From assembly GCA_964586785.1 (NCBI GenBank), contig CAZPHS010000003.1, positions 62,001 through 126,000 of the forward strand: 64,000 nt of DNA, given 5' to 3'. The notes beneath the pieces are model-generated. The model did no database searches. It was not told the DNA's origin and was given only the letters and a program-made list of their open reading frames with translations. Within the stretch, counting starts at the first letter, position 1; the number at the start of each line of letters is the position of its first letter. This DNA is from SZUA-584 sp041656035. Lineage in GTDB: Bacteria; Bacillota; Clostridia; Christensenellales; SZUA-584. Made by a program: the position numbers and the translations under genes. Of the stretch, positions 1-8,640 are shown in pieces.

Positions 1-1602
1 GGCAAGCCCAAGCAACGCGTCTTTGTCAAACCCGTTATACGCGACGATATCCGTAAGTTTCGGCTTGCCCTCCGTAAGCGTGCCGGTTTTATCAAAAACC
101 ACCGTATTTATACCGTGAGCCGTCTCCAGCGCTTCCCCGCCCTTTATAAGTATTCCAAGTTCGGCGCCCTTGCCTGTGCCCGCCATTATTGCCGTGGGAG
201 TGGCAAGACCGAGAGCGCAGGGGCACGCGATAACCATGACGGTTACAAAGCTGTTAAGCACGTAATCGAACTCGCGTCCGGCAAGCGCCCAGCCTATGCC
301 GCTTAACAAAGCTATAATAATTACAGCGGGTACGAAATACCCCGATACTTTATCGGCTATCTTGGCTATAGGCGCTTTTTTATTCTGAGCGTCCTCCACA
401 AGCCGTATAATCTGCGCCAGCGCGGTGTCCTCACCCACGCGGGTCACCTTAAATTTAAGCAGCCCCTCGCCGTTTATACTGCCGCCGGTAACGGCGCTGC
501 CCGGGTGCTTTTCCACGGGCAAACTTTCGCCCGTAAGCATGGATTCGTCTACGGAGGATATGCCGTCGGAAACCACGCCGTCGACGGGGATTGAAGAGCC
601 GGGGCGCACAAGCGCCGTATCCCCGACGGCAACCTCGTCAATGGGCACTTCCGTTTCTATGCCGCCGCGTATAACCGCCGCGGTTTTCGGCGCCAGCTTT
701 AAAAGCTTTTTTATTGCCAAAGAGGTTTTTCCTTTGCTTACCGCCTCAAGATACTTTCCGAGCATAACAAGTGTGACGACTACCGCTGCGCTTTCAAAAT
801 ACAGCGATGAGGCGAATGCCGTCTCGCCGAAATAAACCCTCGCGAGCGCGTACACGCTGTAGAAAAACGCGCTTCCCGTGCCTACCGCAACCAAAGTGTC
901 CATATTGGGGGCTTTTTTAAACAGCATTTTAAAACCGTTTATGTAAAAATGGCTGCCCGCAAACAATACCGGTATGGTTAAAAAAAGCTGAACAAGCCCG
1001 AAGTTAAGCGGAAACATACGGTGGTCTAAAAATTGCGGAAGCGGCAATCCCAGAAAAGGAATCATATGCGCCATTCCTATATAAAGCTCTAAAAAAGCGA
1101 AAACAGACGCTATCGCCAAGCGTGCCCGCATACCGCGAAGCGTTTTTAAACGCCTCTCCTCCTGTTCGTCGCGTCCGGCTTCTTCGGCGCGCGGGGTAAA
1201 GCCTGCGTCTTCAATAGCTTTTTTTATCTGCGCCAAATTTGTCAAATAGGCGTCGTATTCTATACGCGCTTTATTTGTCGCTATATTAACAAAGGCGGAT
1301 TTTGTCCCGGGCAGGCCTTTAAGAGCGCGCTCAACCGCCGCCGCGCAGGCGGCGCAGGACATACCGTCTACGGCAAGCGTTAAGCCGCGCACATTATCCG
1401 CAATGCCGTACCCCGCGTCTTCCACGGCTTTTTTTATACGCGCGTAATCCGTTAAAGCCTCGTCGTATATAACGCGCATTTTTTCGGCGGATATATTGAC
1501 GTTAGCCGAAACCACGCCGGTTTTTTTTGATACTTCTTTTTGCAGATGCGCCGCGCACGCCGCGCACGACATCCCCGTAATTTCATAAGTTTTCTCAGTC
1601 AA
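1..1602 (-). CDS. copA: Copper-exporting P-type ATPase (partial, 3' end beyond window)
   Basis: P1B-type ATPase that would pump Cu+ out across the cytoplasmic membrane. The visible 534 residues begin with two heavy-metal-associated domains, each with an MSCAAC metal site (first at residues 11-16, second near residue 85). Membrane helices follow, then the TGES actuator motif, the CPC copper-binding motif (residues 460-462) in a transmembrane helix, and the phosphorylation motif DKTGTLT (Asp near 504). The nucleotide-binding domain lies beyond base 1. The start is TTG at 1602: a GAAAGGTG ribosome site lies 6-7 bases upstream, and the next in-frame ATG would cut into the first HMA motif. It is transcribed away from the metal ABC operon. 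No copZ or csoR is visible. CPC plus MSCAAC favours Cu+ over Zn/Cd. Confidence 0.95.
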   Translation of the reverse strand, partial: MTEKTYEITGMSCAACAAHLQKEVSKKTGVVSANVNISAEKMRVIYDEALTDYARIKKAVEDAGYGIADNVRGLTLAVDGMSCAACAAAVERALKGLPGTKSAFVNIATNKARIEYDAYLTNLAQIKKAIEDAGFTPRAEEAGRDEQEERRLKTLRGMRARLAIASVFAFLELYIGMAHMIPFLGLPLPQFLDHRMFPLNFGLVQLFLTIPVLFAGSHFYINGFKMLFKKAPNMDTLVAVGTGSAFFYSVYALARVYFGETAFASSLYFESAAVVVTLVMLGKYLEAVSKGKTSLAIKKLLKLAPKTAAVIRGGIETEVPIDEVAVGDTALVRPGSSIPVDGVVSDGISSVDESMLTGESLPVEKHPGSAVTGGSINGEGLLKFKVTRVGEDTALAQIIRLVEDAQNKKAPIAKIADKVSGYFVPAVIIIALLSGIGWALAGREFDYVLNSFVTVMVIACPCALGLATPTAIMAGTGKGAELGILIKGGEALETAHGINTVVFDKTGTLTEGKPKLTDIVAYNGFDKDALLGLA

Positions 1603-1705
1603 AATAATCACCTTTCGCTAAATTTTTTTATGACAATATTTTTCTGTCCGCTCTTTGGCGGTTTTTGCGCCTATATCGTAAAAGGCAAACCCATTTATCA
1701 GCTTA

Positions 1706-1735
1706 ATACTACTTAACAAATTAACTTTTTGTCAA
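1706..1735 (-). promoter_or_regulatory. Sigma-A type promoter for copA
   Basis: On the minus strand TTGACA (1735-1730) and TAGTAT (1711-1706) are separated by 18 bases, about 100 bases upstream of the copA TTG start. No CsoR or CopY operator was recognised around it. Confidence 0.55.
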
Positions 1736-1814
1736 ACAAATAATGCGTCCGGCGGCGTTATTTTCTTTTGTGCCGCGGCGGGAATATAAAAGGCGCGAGA
1801 GGTATTGTTACTTA

Positions 1815-1843
1815 TTGACATGATAAAAAGCATATGTTAGCAT
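1815..1843 (+). promoter_or_regulatory. Sigma-A type promoter for the metal ABC operon
   Basis: TTGACA (1815-1820), a 17-base spacer and TAGCAT (1838-1843). The predicted transcription start is near 1850, downstream of the ATG at 1834. This excludes that ATG and supports the start at 1879. Confidence 0.6.
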
Positions 1844-1870
1844 CCTTATTGCAAGGGCATTGCAATAAGG
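1844..1870. promoter_or_regulatory. Perfect inverted repeat, candidate metalloregulator operator
   Basis: CCTTATTGCAA (1844-1854) and TTGCAATAAGG (1860-1870) form a perfect 11-bp inverted repeat with a 5-base centre. It begins right after the -10 box and runs into the ribosome binding site of the substrate-binding protein gene. If transcription starts near 1850 the left arm is only partly transcribed, so a DNA operator (Zur- or MntR-like role) is more likely than an RNA hairpin. I do not recognise it as a known consensus. Confidence 0.5.
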
Positions 1871-1878
1871 AGAAAAGA

Positions 1879-2760
1879 ATGCTTAAAAAGATACTGGCTT
1901 TGGCGGCGGCCGCCGCTTTATTGTGCGCTTCCGCGTGCGGCGGCGAAGGCTTTGCGCTGCGGGCGGCATATAAACTGACGGCGGCGGTAGGCATTGCGCC
2001 GCAGGCCGCTTTTGTGGAAAAGGTTGCCGGAGACCTCGCGCGGGTTATCACGGTCGTCCCTCCGGGCAATAATCCGGAAACATTTTCGCCCTCCTCGGCG
2101 CAGATGAAGGCTTTGTCGGACGCCGACGTTTATTTTACGCTTAATCTTCCTGCCGAGCAGGCGAATATACTGCCAAAACTTTATGATTTCAACGCGAATA
2201 TATTGCTTGTTGACCTGCAGGCGGAAACGGCTTTGGTTTATCCCATGCTGCATTCCGCACATGGTCAAAAAGACGGGGAAGCGACGGATTTTCATACGTG
2301 GCTGTCTCCCAAACGCGCGATAGTTATGGTGCAGACCATTGCCGATACGCTAAGCGGGCTTGACGAAGCGAACAGCGAAACGTATCAGGCGAATGCCGCA
2401 GGGTATATTAAAGAGCTGACCGCTCTTAACGCGGAGCTTAAAAATAAGTTCGCGGCGTATGAAAGCAAAGCGTTTATTATTTATCACGCGGCATACGCTT
2501 ACTTTGCCGACGATTACGGGCTTGAAATGATAGCTATTGAAATTGAGGGCAAGAAGGCCTCGGCGGCGGACATGCGGGCGGTTATAGAGCTCGCGAGAGA
2601 GAGGGGCATAAAAACTATATTCTATCAGCGGGAATTCGACGCTAATCAGGCGAGCACGATTGCGCAGGAAATAGGCGGCGTTGCGGCGGAGGCCGCTCCG
2701 CTTTCAAAAGATTATATCGATTCGCTGCGCGATTTCGCGGCGGCCATAACGGGAAGCTGA
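1879..2760 (+). CDS. Metal ABC transporter substrate-binding lipoprotein (ZnuA/TroA-like)
   Basis: Cluster A-I solute-binding protein that would capture Zn2+ or Mn2+ outside the membrane for the ABC importer that follows. The 293 residues start with a basic/hydrophobic signal and a lipobox-like ASAC. A DFHTWLSP segment carries a family metal-binding His, and a YHAAYAYFADDYGL segment matches the second conserved His region. The His-rich loop common in ZnuA is absent, so Zn versus Mn is open. ATG 1879 is chosen because AAGGAG lies 7 bases upstream and the promoter excludes the ATG at 1834. The stop abuts the ATPase start. Confidence 0.85.
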   Translation: MLKKILALAAAAALLCASACGGEGFALRAAYKLTAAVGIAPQAAFVEKVAGDLARVITVVPPGNNPETFSPSSAQMKALSDADVYFTLNLPAEQANILPKLYDFNANILLVDLQAETALVYPMLHSAHGQKDGEATDFHTWLSPKRAIVMVQTIADTLSGLDEANSETYQANAAGYIKELTALNAELKNKFAAYESKAFIIYHAAYAYFADDYGLEMIAIEIEGKKASAADMRAVIELARERGIKTIFYQREFDANQASTIAQEIGGVAAEAAPLSKDYIDSLRDFAAAITGS

Positions 2761-3435
2761 ATGGATACGGCGATAGCTTTTAAGAATGTAAGATATTGCT
2801 TCGGTAATGTTTGCGCGCTCAACGGCGTGAGTTTTTCGGTTCCGAAAAATTCGCTGACTATATTGGCAGGCCCTAACGGGGGCGGCAAAAGCACGCTTAT
2901 ACGTCTTATCGCGGGGCTGCTTACTCCGGACGAGGGCGTTATAAACGGTTCGGGTATGGCGGCGTATGTGCCGCAGAACCTAAACTTTGATATTTCATTT
3001 CCCGTTACGGTCAAAGAGCTTGTTCTTATGGGAATGCTGAGCCGGAAAATACGTCCTTTTTACCGTTTCAGCGCGGGGCAGCGCGCGGCCGCGGAAGACG
3101 CCATGCGGCGCGCGGGGCTTTCGGATATAGCCGACAGGGGAATAGGACAGCTTTCGGGAGGTCAGAGGGGGCGCGCGCTTATCGCTCGCGCGCTTGTGTC
3201 AAAGGCCGATATAATGGCTTTGGACGAGCCGGACGCCAGCCTTGATACGGACGCGGCGCGTTCGCTTTATTCCATGCTTGCCGAGCTTAAGAGTGAAAAG
3301 ACAATAATTATGGCAAGCCATCATATTGGCGGCGTGCTCGGTATTGCGGATAATGTTATATATGTAAACGGAACGACAAGCGTTTATTACTCGCCGGATG
3401 AATTTAAAGAAAAGCGCGGGGGAGGCATCGCTTAA
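2761..3435 (+). CDS. Metal ABC transporter ATPase (ZnuC-like)
   Basis: ATP-hydrolysing subunit of the Zn/Mn importer, cytoplasmic. It is 224 residues with Walker A GPNGGGKST at 37-45, Q-loop VPQ, signature LSGGQRGR, Walker B IMALDEP, a D-loop and a switch His in MASHH, all intact. It is shorter than many ZnuC proteins but complete. The ATG follows directly on the TGA of the binding-protein gene, and the permease ATG follows directly on this stop, so the three genes are translationally coupled. Confidence 0.9.
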   Translation: MDTAIAFKNVRYCFGNVCALNGVSFSVPKNSLTILAGPNGGGKSTLIRLIAGLLTPDEGVINGSGMAAYVPQNLNFDISFPVTVKELVLMGMLSRKIRPFYRFSAGQRAAAEDAMRRAGLSDIADRGIGQLSGGQRGRALIARALVSKADIMALDEPDASLDTDAARSLYSMLAELKSEKTIIMASHHIGGVLGIADNVIYVNGTTSVYYSPDEFKEKRGGGIA

Positions 3436-4287
3436 ATGATAGAGGCCGTATTCACCTATACGTTTTTACGAAACGCTCTTATAGCGGCGGTGCTCGCCAG
3501 CATAACGGGCGGCATTATAGGCGCCGTTGCCATAGAAAAAAAGCTTATAAGCATGTCCGGCGGGATAGCGCACGCGTCGTTCGGCGGCATTGGGCTTGGG
3601 TACTTGGTCGGGTTTGAGCCTATTTGGGGCGGTCTCGCTTTCGCGGTCGGCGCTTCGGCGCTTATAGCAAAAATGCCGTCCAACGCCCGGCTTAAAGCGG
3701 ATACAATGACGGGAATACTCTGGTCTTTCGGAATGGCGCTCGGCATATTGTTTATTTCGTTAAGGCCGGGGTACGTTCCCGATATGACAAGCTACCTTTT
3801 TGGGGATATTCTTTCGGTATCCACGGATACCCTTATATATATGGCGGCGTTCACCGGCGCGGTGGTCGTTGTGTTTACTGTTTTTTACCGCCATTTAATT
3901 TTGTATATATTTGACGAGGAATATGCCGCGGCAACGGGTATAAGAACGGGCGTATTAAAATGGATAGTATATATTATAATACCCGTAGGCATTATAGTGC
4001 TGCTTAAAATTGTAGGCATATTGCTTACCATAGCGCTTATGACCATACCCGTGTCGGCAGCGAAAATGCTGTGCAATTCTTTCGGGCGGGTTGTTGTCAT
4101 ATCGGTGTTTATAAGTCTTATATTCTGCCTTGCGGGGCTTGTTGTTTCCTACTATATAAATATTCCTTCCGGCGTGTGCATAATAGTTATAAGCACCGTT
4201 ATTTATCTTTTTATGCTTATGATGCGCGGCGGCGTAACAAGATGGATACACAGCCGCACAAAACATCATTCACGGCGATTGCCGTAA
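3436..4287 (+). CDS. Metal ABC transporter permease (ZnuB-like)
   Basis: Integral membrane subunit of the Zn/Mn importer. It has 283 residues with about eight hydrophobic segments and the ABC-3 family sequence around ALMTIPVSAAKML near residue 205. ATG 3436 is preceded by GGGGGAGG at the end of the ATPase gene. It is the last gene of the three-gene operon; a 124-base AT-rich gap without a clear terminator follows. Confidence 0.9.
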   Translation: MIEAVFTYTFLRNALIAAVLASITGGIIGAVAIEKKLISMSGGIAHASFGGIGLGYLVGFEPIWGGLAFAVGASALIAKMPSNARLKADTMTGILWSFGMALGILFISLRPGYVPDMTSYLFGDILSVSTDTLIYMAAFTGAVVVVFTVFYRHLILYIFDEEYAAATGIRTGVLKWIVYIIIPVGIIVLLKIVGILLTIALMTIPVSAAKMLCNSFGRVVVISVFISLIFCLAGLVVSYYINIPSGVCIIVISTVIYLFMLMMRGGVTRWIHSRTKHHSRRLP

Positions 4288-4411
4288 GCCGCGGCGCCGC
4301 ATAACCCTTAAAATGTTATTAATAACTTTCGTATTCCGTTAATTGTGTTTATTTTGCCAATTTGGTGGTATTAATGAAAAACAAATATATCCATGAAGAG
4401 GATTTTGTTTT

Positions 4412-7390
4412 TTGACCGATATTTACTCTATATTTTACGGCAAAGATGCGTTGCTTGCTCTTGATTCGCGTAAAAAGGTAAAGGAATGCAGCTCCCAACT
4501 ATTAAAGCTTTTCGGACTCAAAGAACTTCATGACGGCATTGTATTTGACGAGATGTTCGAATTGATAAGCGGCCAAATAGACGGCGATACCGGCTGGCGG
4601 CCGATTTGTGTTGTCTTTAAACCGACAGGGGTTAAAGCCGACGGGGTTGTATGCGGCGACGAAAACGGATACAGATTGATATTCTGGGAGCATGATATAA
4701 ACGCGCAGTGTTTTGAGGTGGCGAGGGTTTCGCTTCTTTTCAGCCACATGCGGGAAGGAGTGGCAATTCACCGTCTTTTTTTCAAGGAAGGAAAAGCGGT
4801 CGATTATGTTATCGAGGGTATGAACGAAAGCTTTGCGGAAATGTTCGGGCTTAACAGGGAAAACGCGGAAGGGAAAATGGCGAGCAGTTTGTTTGAAGCG
4901 GGAAAAGCGCCTTTTTTAAGAAAGTTTGCCCGGGTGGTAAAATCAGCGCAGCCAAGCCAGTTTGACGCTTTTAACGCGCGTTTAAGCAGGCATTATTTGA
5001 TTTCGGTTACGCCGTGGGACGAATGCCGCTTTGGCACGGTGGTTTCTGATTTGTCTCAAAGCCGTTATTCACAAATGCTGTATAAGGCGCTTAATGAAGC
5101 CGCCGCCGATATAAGCAATATTGTTGAAACGGACGAATTGTTTGACGGCACGGCAAAGGTGCTGCAGAAAAACGGTTTTGAATGTATGCTTCTCCTTCTT
5201 GACAGCAGCGCGCTGACGACGGGTATTTATCAAAGCTTCGGAGAGCCAAGGTACTTAAAGCATACCGAACAAACCAACTTTATAGGCGGCATATGCGGAA
5301 AAGCCGTAAGGGAGCGCTGTTCCGCTTACATAGACAACTTAGATATGCGGGAAATATTGCAGAAAGCGGGATTTGACGACGGGTTAAAGTGCATAGCTTC
5401 GCCGCTTATAGTATCGGGAGAACTGAAAGGTATTTTTGTAATATTATCCCGCGGGTTAAAACAAAGGGATATTGACGCCGTTACCGCTTTTGCTAATCAG
5501 CTCGCGGCGATTATGGAAAAAGCGGCTTTGATTAAAGATTTGCGGGCGCATATAGTTAAGCTGGAGATGTCAAGAAAAGCCCACAAAGACGCCGCCGAAC
5601 GCCTAAAGCTTGCGTCGAGCGCGAGCCGCGTCGGCATATGGGATATCGATTTGATACGTAAAGTGGAATATATGGACACTACCCTTGAGAAGATTTACGG
5701 CATAGAGCCGGGCACATTTGACGGAAAAATAGAATCGTGGAGAAAGTTTGTTCACGCCGACGATATAGAAAATGTTATAAAAGCTTATAAGAAAGCGCTT
5801 GGCGGAGGCGATGAATATTCGGTTGAATTCCGCATCATATTGAACGACGGGTCGGTTCGGCATATAAGCAGCGCGGGAATGCTGCACAAAGACGACGGCG
5901 GAAAACCAGTTCGTATGGTCGGGACTGACTGGGATATAACGGAGAGAAAGAAAGCCGAGCTTGCGCTTACCGCCGAAAAAGAGCTTATGGGCGCGACATT
6001 AAGGTCGATAGGCGACGGAGTGGTGGTAACAGACAGGTACGCGCGCATAACGCTTGTAAACGCTCAGTTCGAGCAGATTATAGGTTTAAAACGCGCCCAA
6101 ATTCACGGGTGTTTATTCGGAGAGGTTGTAAAAACTATTGACGGCGGCTCGGGCGATTCGGACGGTTTGCGGCTCATAGAGAAAACACTGCGCACAGGCC
6201 GTATCTATTCATACTCGGGGCGCGAGCTTTTGCGCAGCGACGGCAAGATTGTACCGGTGGCATATACCGCGGCGCCCATAAAAGATTCGGGGTCTGATAT
6301 ATGCGGCAGCGTTATAGTTATACGGGATATTACCGAGGAAAAAAAGAAACAGGATAAAATAGACTATCTTTTATATCATGATTCGCTGACAGGCGTATAC
6401 AACAGGCGATACTTTGAAATGATGCTTAGAAAATATGATACAAAGGAAAGCTTGCCCATATCAATATTAAGCTGCGATGTAAACGGTTTAAAACTTACAA
6501 ACGACGCTTTCGGTCACGGCGCGGGTGACCGGCTGTTGCAGCGTATGGCGGCAATAATGGAAAAAGCCGCGCGGCCGGAGGATACGGTAGCCCGAATCGG
6601 CGGGGACGAGTTTTATATACTTATGCCAAATGCCGATGAAAAGAAGGCGAAAAGAACATGCGAAAAAGTGAAAGAACTCGCGGCGAGCAACAACCGATTT
6701 GAGATAGACTCGTCCGTTTCCATAGGATTTGAAACCAAATACAGGCCTGATCAAAACATAAACACTATTATAAAAAGGGCTGAAAGCAAGATGTACCGCA
6801 TAAAGACGTTTGAGGACCCGGACAGAAGGGACAACTCAATAAACACAATATTGCTTACGCTGCATCAAAGAAGGCCGTATGAACAGCTTCACGCCCGACA
6901 GGTAAGCGATATCTGCGGCAAAATAGCGTGTCAAATGGGATTGAGCAAAAGGGAGATAAGCGAAATAAAAGCGGCGGGGCTTATGCACGACATAGGTAAA
7001 ATAGCGGTGCCTGAAACCATTTTCAATAAGCCCGGCAAATTGACCGACGAGGAATGGACGGAAGTTAAAAGGCACTGCGAAATAGGCTTTCGCATTATTT
7101 CGGGGTCCATTGACATGGCGCATATAGCAAGGACTGTGCTGGCGCATCACGAGCGCTTCGACGGCAAGGGCTACCCGAGCGGAATAGCGGGCGAGGATAT
7201 ACCTTTAAAGGCGAGAATACTGGCAGTCGCGGATACTTACGACGCTATGATAAACGAAAGGCCTTATCGCAAGCCGTTTTCTAAGCGGGCGGCTTTAAAA
7301 GAAATAGCGGCTTTAAGCGGAGCCCAGTTTGACCCGAAGGTAGTCGAGGCTTTTTTAAAGCTTATGGAAAACGACAGCGACGAAAAATAA
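4412..7390 (+). CDS. PAS/GAF sensor with GGDEF and HD-GYP domains (c-di-GMP turnover)
   Basis: Large cytoplasmic sensor of 992 residues that could both make and degrade cyclic di-GMP. In order: an unassigned N-terminus (1-105), a PAS-like domain (about 110-215), a GAF domain (about 225-370), a PAS_3/PAC unit (about 395-510), a second PAS (about 520-640), a GGDEF domain with intact GGDEF near 729 and a product-inhibition RPED site five residues before it, and a C-terminal HD-GYP domain with HD near 858 and HHERFDGKGYP near 910. No transmembrane segment is obvious. The TTG start at 4412 has a GAAGAGGA ribosome site about 9 bases upstream. Which activity dominates cannot be read from sequence. 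Confidence 0.9.
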   Translation: MTDIYSIFYGKDALLALDSRKKVKECSSQLLKLFGLKELHDGIVFDEMFELISGQIDGDTGWRPICVVFKPTGVKADGVVCGDENGYRLIFWEHDINAQCFEVARVSLLFSHMREGVAIHRLFFKEGKAVDYVIEGMNESFAEMFGLNRENAEGKMASSLFEAGKAPFLRKFARVVKSAQPSQFDAFNARLSRHYLISVTPWDECRFGTVVSDLSQSRYSQMLYKALNEAAADISNIVETDELFDGTAKVLQKNGFECMLLLLDSSALTTGIYQSFGEPRYLKHTEQTNFIGGICGKAVRERCSAYIDNLDMREILQKAGFDDGLKCIASPLIVSGELKGIFVILSRGLKQRDIDAVTAFANQLAAIMEKAALIKDLRAHIVKLEMSRKAHKDAAERLKLASSASRVGIWDIDLIRKVEYMDTTLEKIYGIEPGTFDGKIESWRKFVHADDIENVIKAYKKALGGGDEYSVEFRIILNDGSVRHISSAGMLHKDDGGKPVRMVGTDWDITERKKAELALTAEKELMGATLRSIGDGVVVTDRYARITLVNAQFEQIIGLKRAQIHGCLFGEVVKTIDGGSGDSDGLRLIEKTLRTGRIYSYSGRELLRSDGKIVPVAYTAAPIKDSGSDICGSVIVIRDITEEKKKQDKIDYLLYHDSLTGVYNRRYFEMMLRKYDTKESLPISILSCDVNGLKLTNDAFGHGAGDRLLQRMAAIMEKAARPEDTVARIGGDEFYILMPNADEKKAKRTCEKVKELAASNNRFEIDSSVSIGFETKYRPDQNINTIIKRAESKMYRIKTFEDPDRRDNSINTILLTLHQRRPYEQLHARQVSDICGKIACQMGLSKREISEIKAAGLMHDIGKIAVPETIFNKPGKLTDEEWTEVKRHCEIGFRIISGSIDMAHIARTVLAHHERFDGKGYPSGIAGEDIPLKARILAVADTYDAMINERPYRKPFSKRAALKEIAALSGAQFDPKVVEAFLKLMENDSDEK

Positions 7391-7450
7391 TTTTAATTGC
7401 AAGTTAAATATAATAACCGCGTCTTAGGCGGAGGCATGAGGAGATACAGT

Positions 7451-8482
7451 ATGAGGAAGCTTTCAACACTCGAATGGGACGGACGGAGCCTTGAGCTGCT
7501 GGACCAAACGCGGCTGCCGGCCGATACGGTATATTTGAGCATTGATACCGCGAAAGGCGTATGGGAAGCGATAAACACGATGCAGGTGCGCGGGGCGCCC
7601 GCTATTGGCGTGACGGCCGCGTACGGTATGGTGCTCGCGGCGCGCGGCATTAAAGAAACGTCTTTCAAACCGTTTTTGCGGCAGCTGAAAAAGCAGGGAA
7701 ACATGCTGGCGTCCGCGCGTCCTACCGCGGTTAATCTCCCGTGGGCTGTGGGACGTATGCTGGACGCGGCAAGGATTTACGGCAAGATGGAAGGCATACT
7801 CCAACGGCTTGAGACGGAAGCCGTTACTATACACAAAGAAGATATGTTTACAAACAGGCGCATAGGCGAATTCGCTCTTGGGTTCTTAAAGGACGGATAC
7901 GGAGTGCTGACACACTGCAACGCCGGTATGCTTGCCACTACCAAATACGGTACGGGGCTGGCGGCTTTTTATCTCGCGAAAGAACGCGGTATAAATATAA
8001 AAGTGTATGTTGACGAGACGCGTCCGCGGTTTCAGGGCGCGTCGCTTACGGCGTATGAGCTTTTGCATTCGGGAATAGACGTAACTTTGATATGCGACAG
8101 CACCGCGGCCGTGCTTATGGCGCAGGGAAAGATAAACGCGGTTTTAACCGGCTGCGACAGGGTGGCTGCCAACGGTGATATAGCGAACAAGATAGGCACA
8201 TTCGGATTGTCTATCGCCGCCAAACATTTCGGCATACCGGTATATGTGGCGGCGCCTGTTTCGACTATAGACTTAGGCTGCGAAAGCGGCGCGCAGATAC
8301 CCATAGAGGAACGCAGCGGAGACGAGATAACAATTATAGGCGACGTGCGCGTGGCGCCAGAGGGTGTAAAAACATACAATCCGGCTTTTGACATAACTCC
8401 GGCGGAGAATATAACGGCGATTATCACCGAACACGGAGCGGCGTTCCCGCCTTTTGAAGAAGGGCTCAAAGCGCTGTTTTAG
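7451..8482 (+). CDS. mtnA: S-methyl-5-thioribose-1-phosphate isomerase
   Basis: Converts methylthioribose 1-phosphate to methylthioribulose 1-phosphate in the methionine salvage pathway. Family motifs are present in order: VRGAPAIG, THCNAG with the catalytic Cys, DETRPRFQGASLTAYEL, and GCDRVAANGDIANKIGT with the catalytic Asp. ATG 7451 is preferred: GAGGAG lies 7 bases upstream and MRKLSTLEWDG matches the usual N-terminus. TTG 7397 and ATG 7436 are poorer. No other methionine salvage gene is adjacent, so it may act with unlinked genes or in nucleoside salvage. A strong terminator follows. Confidence 0.93.
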   Translation: MRKLSTLEWDGRSLELLDQTRLPADTVYLSIDTAKGVWEAINTMQVRGAPAIGVTAAYGMVLAARGIKETSFKPFLRQLKKQGNMLASARPTAVNLPWAVGRMLDAARIYGKMEGILQRLETEAVTIHKEDMFTNRRIGEFALGFLKDGYGVLTHCNAGMLATTKYGTGLAAFYLAKERGINIKVYVDETRPRFQGASLTAYELLHSGIDVTLICDSTAAVLMAQGKINAVLTGCDRVAANGDIANKIGTFGLSIAAKHFGIPVYVAAPVSTIDLGCESGAQIPIEERSGDEITIIGDVRVAPEGVKTYNPAFDITPAENITAIITEHGAAFPPFEEGLKALF

Positions 8483-8492
8483 AAATAAAAAC

Positions 8493-8520
8493 GCCCGCGA
8501 CATATACCGCGGGCTTTTTT
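8493..8520 (+). terminator. Rho-independent terminator after mtnA
   Basis: GCCCGCG (8493-8499) pairs with CGCGGGC (8508-8514) and is followed by six T. Confidence 0.85.
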
Positions 8521-8640
8521 ATTTTCTCTTTGATTTTTTCGCGGCGGGTCGCCGGATTTATTATTGTTTTGCAAGCGCATAGAACAGCCGCATAATTGGC
8601 TATCATATAATCAAAAGGTTAAAAAGGGGATTATTAAGTT

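Noticed and set aside
1834..2760. ATG at 1834 as start of the metal-binding lipoprotein
   Set aside because: It lies inside the promoter and would bury the signal peptide; ATG 1879 has the ribosome site.
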